Positions 1-5,192 of a stretch of DNA of 10,079 nucleotides are shown here, piece by piece; the stretch's first letter is position 1, and each line of letters begins with the position of its first letter. This DNA comes from Symbiodinium natans (lineage: Eukaryota > Sar > Dinophyceae > Suessiales > Symbiodiniaceae). The position numbers were made by a program, and so were the translations under genes. The notes under the pieces are model-generated. The model saw only the letters and a program-made list of their open reading frames with translations. It was not told where the DNA came from and searched no databases. Location: the NCBI GenBank assembly GCA_905221605.1, contig CAJNDS010002172.1:604613-614691 (forward strand). The letters run 5' to 3'.

Positions 1-53
1 AACGTTTTTCAGAGGGTTTCTGGGGCCAACCTAGCTTCTAATTCGCCCCCTGG

Positions 54-204
54 TTTAGGGTTCAGGGTTTAGGGTTAGGGTTTAGGGTTTAGGGTTTAGG
101 GTTTAGGGTTTAGGGTTTAGGGTTTAGGGTTTAGGGTTTAGGGTTTAGGGTTTAGGGTTTAGGGTTTAGGGTTTAGGGTTTAGGGTTTAGGGTTTAGGGT
201 TTAG
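54..204 (+). repeat. TTTAGGG array (G-strand)
   Basis: After two imperfect units (TTCAGGG, TTAGGG) the array becomes a perfect TTTAGGG run of about 17 copies, ending at TTTAGTGGG. It is one of the two longest perfect arrays here. Unique sequence lies on both sides, so it is interstitial within this window. The G-strand reads 5' to 3' on +, so a + transcript would carry (UUUAGGG)n, which can form G-quadruplexes. Confidence 0.97.
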
Positions 205-573
205 TGGGTAGAACCCCTGTTTTCCATGCACCCGTAAACAACCCCTGACTTCCCGGAATTCCCTACGAAGAAGCAGAAGGTTCAGATCCCAGGCTAGGTT
301 AGGATTTAGGACGGTCAGGACCGACAACGGTCCCTGCCAGGGAAAAAGCTGACTGGCAGTTTGGGGTGAGGGTTAGAGGGTTAGGACGTGTAGCTCCCAC
401 ACCGAAACCCTGCAACTGGCCAGCAGCAGGTTAACACCCCCTGCTTGGAGGGTACAAGCCCTCCGTCAAAATTCTCAAGCATGAAAGGCAATTGGGGACC
501 CCATAAGCCCGACTCTTGTGCATGAGGGACTTTCAAAGTCCCCATCTAAGCCCGCAACCTAGAAACGCTACCA
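205..573. other. Degenerate intergenic or intronic sequence with small hairpins
   Basis: No convincing gene. It contains scattered telomere-like scraps (for example around 293-310 and 361-385), a 7-bp stem CTGCCAG/CTGGCAG at 334-340 and 353-359, and a near-perfect palindrome GGGACTTT-C-AAAGTCCC at 526-542. ACAACCCCTGACTT at 238-251 recurs at 9449-9462. A 43-codon open frame lies within it and is listed separately at low confidence. Confidence 0.6.
394..525 (+). CDS. Weak exon-like open frame
   Basis: Open for 43 codons between TAG (391-393) and TGA (523-525). It is rich in P, S, T and G and has no recognisable domain or obvious splice boundary. It is listed only because it is the longest open + frame in this island. 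It may be chance, and I would not treat it as a gene without transcript support. Confidence 0.12.
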   Translation, partial: LPHRNPATGQQQVNTPCLEGTSPPSKFSSMKGNWGPHKPDSCA

Positions 574-592
574 CCCCTAAACCCTAAACCCC
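574..592 (-). repeat. Short CCCTAAA block
   Basis: Two to three units of CCCTAAA (C-strand on +), flanked by unrelated sequence. Confidence 0.8.
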
Positions 593-908
593 GTATGAAT
601 CGCAAACCCCTCACCCGTAACATGTCCATGAAAAAAGGTTTCTGACCGCAGGAGTCCCTCCAAAACCGCGATAGGAAGCCTAAAGCTGCGTGAAGCCATA
701 GGAACTTGAGGTTCTAACCCCAACCCTCAATGCCGAGAGTGGCCCAATTAACCCTTAGGGCGACCCCCACGCCGCAAGATATTCTTGCATTCTTCCTCAT
801 ACGGGCAATCCCTAATTCTTGTCTGTCTTTTTTTTTTTGGGGGGGGGGAAGGGGGGGTGGGGTGGCTTCTGGAGTCGACTGTATGAGGATTTCATGGTTT
901 CGGGAATT
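593..908. other. No supported gene; homopolymer block
   Basis: An 11-T run (828-838) is followed directly by a 10-G run (839-848) and a further G-rich stretch to about 862. A small hairpin GCAAGA-TAT-TCTTGC sits at 774-788. An open frame starting with ATG at 730 runs through the T/G homopolymer and has composition-driven residues (FFF, GGGRGGG), so I do not call it a gene. Confidence 0.6.
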
Positions 909-984
909 GGGGTTTAGGGCCTTTAGGGCTTAGGATAGGGCTTAAGGTTTAGGGTGTAGGGTTTAGGGTTTAGGGTTTAGGGGG
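909..984 (+). repeat. Degenerate to perfect TTTAGGG array
   Basis: The left part is degenerate (GGCCTTTAGGGCTTAGGATAGGG); the right part (about 954-984) is perfect TTTAGGG. A gradient from diverged to clean units suggests growth from one side, or homogenisation. Confidence 0.9.
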
Positions 985-1089
985 AGCAATCCAGAACTCA
1001 CGCCGTCGCCGCGACACCTGCACGGAGGACAGCAGTTTAGGTTTACGCGGGAAGGGTTGCCTACATCCCCCCCGCGCCCTAAGCCCTAA
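985..1089 (+). CDS. Putative exon, unknown protein
   Basis: The + frame is open from the preceding G-strand array through SNPELTPSPRHLHGG and QQFRFTREGLPTSPPRP to TAA at 1087-1089, inside the next degenerate C-strand array. The peptide is compositionally ordinary, though P/R-rich. The preceding TTTAG|GG could act as a 3' splice site. No family recognised. The opposite-strand frame over the same bases is largely translated telomere repeat. Confidence 0.25.
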   Translation, partial: SNPELTPSPRHLHGGQQFRFTREGLPTSPPRPKP

Positions 1090-1246
1090 TCCCCAGAAGC
1101 CAGAAGCCTGAAAGCTACAACCCCAAACCCCAGACCGCAGACCCCAAACCCCAAACCCCAAGCCCTAAACCCTGAACCCGAAATCCTAAGCAATAAACCC
1201 CAAACTCTTAAACCCGAAACCCTGAACCCTTAACCCCAAACCCCTC
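1077..1246 (-). repeat. Degenerate CCCTAAA array
   Basis: Mixed units CCCTAAG, CCCCAAA, CCCGAAA, CCCTGAA and CCTTAAC over about 170 bp. This is one of the oldest-looking arrays in the window, since few units are perfect. It overlaps the end of the preceding open frame. Confidence 0.85.
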
Positions 1247-1281
1247 ACGCCAAAGGCCTAAAAGCCGCCAGGGCCGCTTAA

Positions 1282-1353
1282 GATTGCACCCGAACCTTCG
1301 CCTTGGTGGCTGTCTTTAAGTTTGTTCCTGAAGAGCAACCCAGTCGGAGATGT
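1282..1353 (+). CDS. Putative exon, unknown protein
   Basis: After TAA (1279-1281) the frame reads DCTRTFALVAVF then KFVPEEQPSRR and runs into a G-strand array. The hydrophobic FALVAVFKFV followed by charged residues looks protein-like. The neighbouring + frame (KIAPEPSPWWLSLSLFLK) is also open, so the true frame is uncertain. No family recognised. Confidence 0.25.
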
Positions 1354-1409
1354 TTAGGGTTTAGGGTTTAGGGTTTAGGGTTTAGGGTTTAGGGTTTAGG
1401 GTTTAGGGG
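1352..1409 (+). repeat. TTTAGGG array
   Basis: About eight perfect units between two exon-like islands, ending in TTTAGGGGG just before the island at 1407. Confidence 0.97.
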
Positions 1410-1538
1410 GCTCTCTCGCGCCTGATGGCCGGAACACTGGTCTGCCAGGGATCGGAGCCTTTCGCTCTGCTTCGAGGCGAAGACTCAGATGAGGAGCCGA
1501 CTGGGACCGTTGTGAAAGCACCTTGGCTGTCTAGGGTT
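1407..1538 (+). CDS. Putative exon, unknown acidic/hydrophobic segment
   Basis: The + frame is closed upstream by TAG (1404-1406) inside the array and downstream by TAG (1539-1541) in the next array. The peptide includes LSRLMAGTLVCQGSEPFALL, then RGEDSDEEPTGTVVKAPWLS. It has mixed codon use, a DSDEE acidic patch and no low complexity. It sits exactly between two G-strand arrays, as an exon between repeat-filled introns would; TTTAG|GG immediately upstream offers a 3' splice site. No family recognised. A relic exon fragment is the alternative. Confidence 0.45.
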
Positions 1539-1598
1539 TAGGGGTTAGGGTTTAGGGGTTTAGGGGTTTAGGGGTGTAGGGGTTTAGGGTTTAGGGGT
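1531..1598 (+). repeat. TTTAGGGG-variant array
   Basis: Mostly 8-mer TTTAGGGG units with a few 7-mers. The extra G is shared by neighbouring units, indicating local homogenisation rather than random decay. Confidence 0.93.
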
Positions 1599-1702
1599 CG
1601 GAAAGACTACTAACAGTATTCCATACTATGAATCCCCAAAACCCTGTTCTAATTTGTTCAGGCCCCTTCAGTATGCTTGTTCAGCAAAACCCTAAGCCGT
1701 AA
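1595..1702 (+). CDS. Weak putative exon or intron 3' end
   Basis: Open for 35 codons after TAG (1592-1594): SERLLTVFHTMNPQNPVLI followed by CSGPFSMLVQQ to TAA. It could instead be intronic: CTAAT followed by TTGTTCAG (1649-1661) looks like a branch point and 3' splice site, with TTCAG repeated downstream. GTATGCTTG occurs twice (about 1671 and 1731). Confidence 0.2.
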   Translation, partial: GSERLLTVFHTMNPQNPVLICSGPFSMLVQQNPKP

Positions 1703-1798
1703 GCCCAAGCTGTAAGACCCTGAACCCCAAGTATGCTTGCAGCTGCCACCCTAAACCCGCAACCCGAAACCCTAAACCCTAAACCCTAATCCCTAAAC
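1688..1798 (-). repeat. Degenerate then cleaner CCCTAAA array
   Basis: 1688-1729 carries diverged units (CCGTAAG, CCCAAG, CCCTGAA). A short unique stretch is followed by better CCCTAAA units from 1748 to 1798. Confidence 0.85.
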
Positions 1799-1941
1799 AA
1801 CCCAAGGGTTTCTCTGAGGCATCCGTCGATCCGGCACCGCTGCCAATTCCGGACATCCATGACAAGTGGCAAGTGGTTGCTGGCGACGCTTTCATGGCGA
1901 TGCTTGGTAGCCCAATGGAAACCCTAAACCCTAAACCCTAA
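1795..1941 (+). CDS. Putative exon, unknown protein
   Basis: The island 1799-1918 reads in one + frame as KGFSEASVDPAPLPIPD then IHDKWQVVAGDAFMAMLGS, continuing PME into the array and stopping at TAA (1939-1941). Residue choice (WQVVAGDAFMAM) is typical of folded protein. The ASVDPAP stretch resembles ASEDPAL in the island at 3160-3273, at both DNA and peptide level, suggesting related exons. The frame is closed by the C-strand array, so it must be spliced or broken. Confidence 0.45.
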   Translation, partial: KQPKGFSEASVDPAPLPIPDIHDKWQVVAGDAFMAMLGSPMETLNPKP

Positions 1942-2009
1942 ACCCTAAACCCTAAACCCTAAACCCTAAACCCTAAACCCTAAACCCTAAACCCTAAACC
2001 CTAAACCCT
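1919..2009 (-). repeat. Perfect CCCTAAA array
   Basis: About 13 near-perfect units directly abutting the coding-like island on the left and TTTTGCTCGC on the right. Confidence 0.98.
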
Positions 2010-2255
2010 TTTGCTCGCTTTTTGTTGTCCTAGGTTCCACAGCCTGTTTGCCCATTTTTTTTTGGACTCTAGGTTCCCTTGATCAACTAGTCAACCCCCA
2101 AAGATGGGGCGTACCCTTACTTCCATGTCTCAGGCTAGTTGAGGCCTTCCTTACCTCCTTTAAAGATTTCTGATGTATGGGCCCTTAATTTGTATTAGGG
2201 TATGTGAGGGGCGTATAAGGGGTACCCTTTGAAGCGCGCGTAAGGGACTATGTAA
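2010..2255. other. Spacer without supported gene; possible 3' splice region
   Basis: T-rich stretch GCTTTTTGTTGTCCTAG (about 2017-2033) could be a polypyrimidine tract plus AG acceptor. A 9-T run lies at about 2056-2064. No frame here looks coding. Confidence 0.4.
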
Positions 2256-2417
2256 CTACCCTACACCCCATACTCCTGGACCATGCAACTACCCTACTGG
2301 GGGCCACCAAGGATGTGGTGTACCATTCCGGGTGCTTCGCTTTTTGCAGCCGGGTACATGGTGAGGCACTACTTGCCCCCTGGCTTGTGGTCCGACGAGG
2401 GTTTAGGGCCAGTTTAG
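2256..2417 (+). CDS. Putative exon or small ORF with an in-frame internal repeat
   Basis: Open for 53 codons after TAA (2253-2255), with ATG at 2283, to TAG (2415-2417) in telomeric sequence. It reads LPYTPYSWTMQLPYWGPPRM then WCTIPGASLFAAGYMVRHYL, PPGLWSDEGLG. The N-terminal LPY repeat comes from a 33-bp (11-codon) imperfect direct repeat. CTTTTTGCAG at about 2339-2349 could be a 3' splice site, leaving a shorter exon starting at AAGYMV or GYMV. GAG|GGTTTAG at its end places a potential donor inside the telomere repeat. No family recognised. Confidence 0.4.
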   Translation, partial: LPYTPYSWTMQLPYWGPPRMWCTIPGASLFAAGYMVRHYLPPGLWSDEGLGPV

Positions 2418-2511
2418 GGACCCTAAACCCTAAACCCTAAACCCTAAACCCTAAACCCTAAACCCTAAACCCTAAACCCTAAACCCTAAACCCTAAACCC
2501 TAAACCCTAAA
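2400..2511. repeat. Head-to-head telomere repeat junction (G-strand to C-strand)
   Basis: Short G-strand sequence (GGGTTTAGGGCCAGTTTAGGG) meets a perfect C-strand array of 13 units at the 15-bp palindrome TTTAGGG-A-CCCTAAA (2414-2428). This orientation is the one produced by end-to-end telomere fusion, although the G side is only about 20 bp. Confidence 0.9.
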
Positions 2512-2678
2512 AGGGTTCACTTATCGGGTTTAGGCTTAGGCTCTGAGAGGCGATCTTGAGATAAAGGGCACCGTTGGGGATCCCCTACCCGCCGGCCGTC
2601 GGCCCAGCGCCCGACAAGCACCCTCTATATGTCTGTATCCCTTTCCCTTTCGAGGCACCGAGTCTAAGTATTTGTCTG
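2512..2678. other. Spacer with a weak open frame
   Basis: Degenerate telomere scraps to about 2545, then a GC-rich stretch (2575-2620) that is open in two + frames (GIPYPPAVGPAPDKHPLYV, or EIKGTVGDPLPAGRRPSA). Neither has a convincing start, and both run into the TA microsatellite, so I do not call a gene. Confidence 0.35.
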
Positions 2679-2731
2679 TATACACATATATATATATATA
2701 TGTGTGTATATATATATATATATTTATGTAT
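2679..2731. repeat. TA/TG microsatellite
   Basis: TACACA(TA)n TGTGTG (TA)n TATTTATG. The CACATA..TATGTG ends make it a palindromic, cruciform-prone tract. Confidence 0.95.
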
Positions 2732-2762
2732 ATTTTTCTGGAGAGTGCGTCGGAATACAGGC

Positions 2763-2792
2763 ACGTTTTCTATATATGTATATATATATATG
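2763..2792. repeat. Second TA microsatellite with ACGTTTTCT flank
   Basis: ACGTTTTCT followed by TATATATGTATATATATATATG. The same flank plus TATGTATATA occurs in reverse complement at 9805-9842. Confidence 0.9.
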
Positions 2793-2809
2793 TTGATATG
2801 ATGATGATT

Positions 2810-2920
2810 TTCTTTACAACACCCTCAAGCCCCCCCTCCCCGGAGTCCCCCCCAAGGTCCATGGAAAGCCCTCGCATCCCTCCCCAAAGTCTTGAAGCCC
2901 GAGCCCTCTTGGTTGAGAAA
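2810..2920. other. C-rich low-complexity sequence
   Basis: Runs of CCCCCC and CTCCCC between 2828 and 2885. Translations are S/P-rich and composition-driven. No supported gene. Confidence 0.6.
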
Positions 2921-3028
2921 GGGGTTTTAGGGATTTTAGGTTTTTTGGGTTTTAGGGTTTTAGGGCTTTAGGGTTTTAGGGTTTTAGGCTTAGGGCTGCG
3001 AGTTTTAGGGTTGAGGGTTTAGGGCTTC
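2921..3028 (+). repeat. TTTTAGGG 8-mer variant array
   Basis: Most units carry four Ts (GGGTTTTAGGGTTTTAGGG), unlike the seven-base unit elsewhere, with a few decayed units at the right end. Confidence 0.92.
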
Positions 3029-3080
3029 GTGGCGTAGTGCTTGGAGGGTTGATGGCTGTGCGAAGCCGCATTCTCTCGAA

Positions 3081-3159
3081 AACCCCTAAGCCCTAAGCCC
3101 TAAACCCTAAACCCTAAGCCCTAAACCCTAAACCCTAAACCCTAAACCCTAAACCCTAG
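3081..3159 (-). repeat. CCCTAAA/CCCTAAG array
   Basis: Starts with CCCTAAG units and ends with perfect CCCTAAA, then CCCTAG at the edge of the next exon-like island. Confidence 0.95.
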
Positions 3160-3279
3160 ACCATCTCAGCCATTGCATCCGAGGATCCGGCGCTGGCAGA
3201 TCATTTTTCCAAAGGAGCAGACCCTAGCCAAGAGGCCGCTCTACTTCTCTGCGATTTGTTTAAGAACCATATGGTTTAG
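3160..3279 (+). CDS. Putative exon, unknown helical protein segment
   Basis: Open + frame right after TAG (3157-3159): TISAIASEDPALADHFSKGA, DPSQEAALLLCDLFKN, ending HMV-stop in the array. It is a convincing amphipathic helix-type sequence. The last 31 bp (ALLLCDLFKN) are repeated after the intervening array at 3366-3396 with three changes, all synonymous (CTT/CTG, GAT/GAC, AAC/AAT). Third-position-only change argues that this stretch has been selected as protein. CCATCTCAG (3160-3168) is a candidate 3' splice site. Confidence 0.5.
   Translation, partial: TISAIASEDPALADHFSKGADPSQEAALLLCDLFKNHMV
3238..3268 (+). repeat. Direct repeat copy 1 flanking a telomeric array
   Basis: GCTCTACT..TTTAAGAACC, 31 bp, matches 3366-3396 at 28 of 31 positions. 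The two copies bracket the array at 3274-3365. Confidence 0.9.
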
Positions 3280-3366
3280 GGTTAGGGTTTAGGGTTTAGG
3301 GTTTAGGGTTTAATTAGGGAGGGTTTAGGGAGGGTTTAGGGAGGGTTTAGGGTTTAGGGTTTAGGG
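3274..3366 (+). repeat. TTTAGGG array with TTTAGGGAGGG sub-repeats
   Basis: Perfect units, then AATTAGGGAGGG and two GTTTAGGGAGG longer units (about 3310-3344), then perfect units again. Confidence 0.97.
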
Positions 3367-3396
3367 CTCTACTGCTCTGCGACTTGTTTAAGAATC
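3366..3396 (+). repeat. Direct repeat copy 2 flanking a telomeric array
   Basis: Second copy of the 31-bp ALLLCDLFKN-coding segment, followed by the poly-C run. See 3238-3268. Confidence 0.9.
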
Positions 3397-3685
3397 CCCC
3401 CCCCCCCCCAAAGGATCGACGGTTTGTTTAGGAACCCCCAAAGGGATTCTTCCTTATAAATGGGAAATTTTAAGACCTACGATCTGTTGAAGAGCCCCCA
3501 AAGGATAAACGGTATGCTGCCTTACAAGGGTAGTATATAGATTTGCGACGATCTGTTAAAGCACCTCCCCAGGCCCCAAACAAGTCAAAAGTGTGCCTCC
3601 TTATGAGGGTATGATAGGATCGACGGTTTGTTGAAGAACCCCAAAGAATTGAAACGTATGCTTCCTTATAAGGGTAGTATGTGGA
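3366..3685 (+). repeat. Degenerate tandem repeat of a coding-like unit
   Basis: Unit starts are recognisable at about 3380, 3417, 3477, 3546 and 3621 (spacing 37, 60, 69 and 75 bp). The shared pattern is CGACGGTTTGTTGAAGAACC, then CCCAAAGG, then CTTCCTTATAAGGGTAGTAT. Copies carry indels and stops; only the last is open at length. The second unit contains a 14-C run (3396-3409). The peptide behind the family is LLKNPKELKRMLPYKGSM. This looks like tandem duplication of an exon with progressive decay. Confidence 0.7.
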
Positions 3686-3717
3686 GTATTTTTTCTTTGA
3701 GGGGGGTTCTTACTTAA
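3607..3717 (+). CDS. Putative exon or terminal ORF from the last tandem unit
   Basis: Open for 36 codons after TGA (3604-3606): GYDRIDGLLKNPKELKRMLP then YKGSMWSIFSLRGVLT and TAA (3715-3717). The upstream tandem copies encode diverged versions (YDLLKSPQRINGMLPYKGS at 3478-3534), so this is the best-preserved member. Basic, helix-prone peptide; no family recognised. It may be the end of a gene, or a relic. Confidence 0.35.
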   Translation, partial: GYDRIDGLLKNPKELKRMLPYKGSMWSIFSLRGVLT

Positions 3718-3787
3718 GCCATTAGTATAGAGATTATGGTTTTCTTTCTTAGTTGCTTTTGGGGTTCTTAGCTAAGCAATAGTAGTT
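3703..3787 (+). repeat. Pair of imperfect direct repeats
   Basis: GGGGTTCTTACTTAAGCCATTAGTAT at 3703 and GGGGTTCTTAGCTAAGCAATAGTAG at 3761 share about 20 positions, 58 bp apart. Confidence 0.6.
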
Positions 3788-3897
3788 CTCGAACCGGGCG
3801 AATGCTCGTTTCATGCTTCGGGGTTTGGGGTTCAGGGTCTCTAACGTAGTTCCCCCTGGGGCTGACTCATTGATTCCTTCAGGCTTAGACGGTTAAT
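3788..3897. other. Spacer with a 3' splice-like motif
   Basis: No coding-like frame. CTGACTCATTGATTCCTTCAG (about 3862-3882) has a branch-point-like CTGAC/CTCAT followed by a pyrimidine tract and CAG|G. Confidence 0.35.
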
Positions 3898-3993
3898 CCC
3901 AAAACCTAACCCTAAACTCGAAACCCTAAACCTTAAGCCTCAAACCCTAAACCCTAAACCTTAAACCCTAAACCCGAAAGCCTAAACCCTAAA
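3898..3993 (-). repeat. Degenerate CCCTAAA array
   Basis: Mixed CCCTAAA, CCTTAAG, CCTCAAA and CCCGAAA units, ending AAACCCTAAAAAAG. Confidence 0.9.
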
Positions 3994-4115
3994 AAAGTTG
4001 CTTGAGGCTGCGGTCTGTCGTCTTCGGGGAGGCGCTGGCTTGGATCATCCTGGTCACAGCGACGCTGGAGGACGGCCGTGCAGAAAGCGGGGTTGCCCTA
4101 AACTCTAAACCCTAA
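3993..4115 (+). CDS. Putative exon with transmembrane-like segment
   Basis: Open + frame between TAA (3990-3992) and TAA (4113-4115), both in repeats. The core reads VVFGEALAWIILVTATLEDG then RAESGVA. Of the 27 codons from GTC at about 4017, 21 end in G or C, far from the A/T-ending codons of the repeats. FGEALAWIILVTATL is hydrophobic enough to be a membrane helix. GCTTGAG|GCTGCGG on the left could be an AG|G acceptor. No family recognised. Confidence 0.5.
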   Translation, partial: KSCLRLRSVVFGEALAWIILVTATLEDGRAESGVALNSKP

Positions 4116-4184
4116 AACCTAAACCCTAAACCCTAAACCCTAAATCCTAAACCCTAAACCCTAAACCCTAAACCCTAAACCCTA
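4096..4184 (-). repeat. CCCTAAA array
   Basis: Twelve or so units with three variants near the left end (CTCTAAA, CCTAAAA, TCCTAAA), perfect toward the right. Confidence 0.96.
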
Positions 4185-4419
4185 CGTGCGCGTCCATTGG
4201 ACTCAGGCCGCACCCTAAAGGGTTGGGTTTGTGGTCTGAGCTCGAAGGGCTCCATTCGGTTTAATGTTTAGGCGGGTTTGTTCGGGTTGAGTTTGTGGTT
4301 TAGAGTTAAGGGTTTAGGGTTTAGGGCGTTTCGGGTTCAGGATTCAGTCCCTAAACCCTAAATCCTAAACCCTTCAAAATTAGGGGAGCAAGGTTGAGGG
4401 TTCTGAGGCCCAAAAACGA
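4185..4419. repeat. Degenerate G-strand then C-strand telomeric sequence
   Basis: 4185-4290 is G/T-biased sequence with scraps such as GGGTTGGGTTTG. 4303-4326 is G-strand, 4348-4373 is C-strand, and 4374-4419 is unique. This is a second head-to-head arrangement, with a 20-bp diverged spacer. No gene seen. Confidence 0.75.
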
Positions 4420-4557
4420 ACCTTAAACCCTAAACCCTAAACCCTAAACCCTAAACCCTAAACCCTAAACCCTAAACCCTAAACCCTAAACCCTAAACCC
4501 TAAACCCTAAACCCTAAACCCTAAACCCTAAACCCTAAACCCTAAACCCTAAACCCA
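4420..4557 (-). repeat. Longest perfect CCCTAAA array
   Basis: About 19 perfect copies without a single variant (4424-4556). It is the cleanest array in the window and therefore probably the youngest or most recently homogenised. It directly precedes a coding-like island. Confidence 0.99.
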
Positions 4558-4666
4558 ACTTTCACAAAGAGCTGGGGAGGATGCCTGGTTCGTCTTCATG
4601 AACGACGCGACCTTCACGTCCCAGTACTACAAACCCAGCGAGAAGGCTCCAGGGTTTAGGGTTTAG
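4553..4666 (+). CDS. Putative exon with very high GC3
   Basis: After TAA (4550-4552) the frame reads TQLSQRAGEDAWFVFMNDAT then FTSQYYKPSEKAPGFRV to TAG (4664-4666). Of the 24 codons from GAG to GCT, 21 end in G or C, the strongest codon bias seen here, so I regard coding origin as likely. Aromatic-rich WFVFMNDATFTSQYY suggests a beta-type fold. It is flanked by a C-strand array on the left and a G-strand array on the right. No family recognised. Confidence 0.55.
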   Translation, partial: TQLSQRAGEDAWFVFMNDATFTSQYYKPSEKAPGFRV

Positions 4667-4750
4667 GGTTTAGGGTTTAGGGTTCAGGGTTTAGGGTTTG
4701 GGGTTGAGGTTTAGGGCTTAGGGTTTAGGGTTTAAGGTTTTGGGTTTAGG
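4651..4750 (+). repeat. TTTAGGG array, decaying rightward
   Basis: Five perfect units, then TTCAGGG, TTTGGGG, TTGAGG, CTTAGGG and TTTAAGG variants up to the inverted repeat at 4751. Confidence 0.96.
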
Positions 4751-4853
4751 GTTGGGAAGTTCCCACGTATACTCACAGTCCTTAGCAGGGATTCTAGTAC
4801 CCCCTATTTTAGAATCCCTGTCGAGGACTGTAGTATAAGGTAAACGTCCCAAC
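4751..4853. repeat. Large imperfect inverted repeat, MITE-like
   Basis: The left arm (4751-4795) begins GTTGGGAAGTT and ends CAGGGATTCT; the right arm (4811-4853) begins AGAATCCCTG and ends GTCCCAAC. The arms pair along almost their whole length with a handful of mismatches and short indels, around a 15-nt loop. The ends GTTGGGA/TCCCAAC match perfectly. No clear target duplication is visible. It could be a miniature inverted-repeat element or a structured RNA stem. Confidence 0.85.
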
Positions 4854-4918
4854 ACATATTCAGAATTCATGAACTCGAATGTTCTTCACCTACAACCAAC
4901 TCCAAATGCTGACCTCTG

Positions 4919-4984
4919 AACCCTAAACCCTAAACCCCAGACCCTAGACCCTAAACCCTAAACCCCCAACCCCCAAACCCTAAG
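4919..4984 (-). repeat. Degenerate CCCTAAA array
   Basis: Contains CCCCAGA, CCCTAGA and CCCCCAA variants; ends CCCTAAGCC. Confidence 0.92.
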
Positions 4985-5115
4985 CCGCAAGCGCCAAAAA
5001 GCGTGAGGTCATGACGGTGGCCGAGGAGGCGCAAGCTGACTTCGCTTTTGCTCCCATCTACATCGCCGGGCCCTTAAGATCGTCAGGCTTGTGGGAGCAG
5101 CACGCTAGGGTTTAG
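4984..5115 (+). CDS. Putative exon, unknown soluble segment
   Basis: Open + frame from TAA (4981-4983) to TAG (5113-5115): ASAKKREVMTVAEEAQADFA then FAPIYIAGPLRSSGLWEQHA. 25 of 34 codons from CGT end in G or C. A basic start, an acidic helix (VAEEAQADF) and a hydrophobic stretch give protein-like texture. It ends at CACGCTAG, where the palindromic telomere junction begins. No family recognised. Confidence 0.5.
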   Translation, partial: AASAKKREVMTVAEEAQADFAFAPIYIAGPLRSSGLWEQHARV

Positions 5116-5150
5116 GGCTTAGGGTAACCCTAAGCCCTAAACCCTAAACT
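5107..5150. repeat. Palindromic head-to-head telomere junction
   Basis: 5107-5125 (AGGGTTTAGGGCTTAGGGT) and 5127-5145 are perfect reverse complements of 19 bp separated by one A. The arm includes a CTTAGGG variant mirrored exactly on the other side, so the palindrome was made by copying or inversion rather than by joining two independent ends. Confidence 0.95.
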
Positions 5151-5151
5151 C

Positions 5152-5192
5152 TATAGACCCAGAATCCAGTCTGGGGCCGCGGTTGAGGTCAA
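5152..5192 (+). CDS. Putative exon part 1, interrupted by a telomeric insertion
   Basis: Frame YRPRIQSGAAVEVN leads into the array. Its last 15 bp (CGCGGTTGAGGTCAA) are repeated exactly at 5268-5282, where the same frame continues. Removal of one 90-bp period (5188-5277) joins the two parts in frame as SGAAVEVNNICLLGAF. AG|GT at 5186-5189 and 5276-5279 gives matching donor and acceptor. Confidence 0.5.
5178..5192 (+). repeat. 15-bp direct repeat, left copy
   Basis: CGCGGTTGAGGTCAA, identical to 5268-5282; the two copies bracket the array at 5193-5267. Confidence 0.97.

Noticed and set aside
54-204. A true chromosome end
   Set aside because: Non-telomeric sequence lies on both sides, orientation flips repeatedly through the window, and many arrays are degenerate; these are interstitial arrays.
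730-933. 67-codon + ORF
   Set aside because: The peptide is dominated by the poly-T/poly-G homopolymer (FFFWGGGRGGG) and by telomeric repeat at its end.
970-1161. 63-codon minus ORF
   Set aside because: The N-terminal half is translated degenerate telomere repeat (GVWGLRSGVWG); the rest is the reverse of a better + island.
2574-2971. Two overlapping + ORFs of 75 and 99 codons
   Set aside because: Both are driven by the TA microsatellite (YIYIYVCIYIYI) and C-rich low complexity; no independent coding signal.
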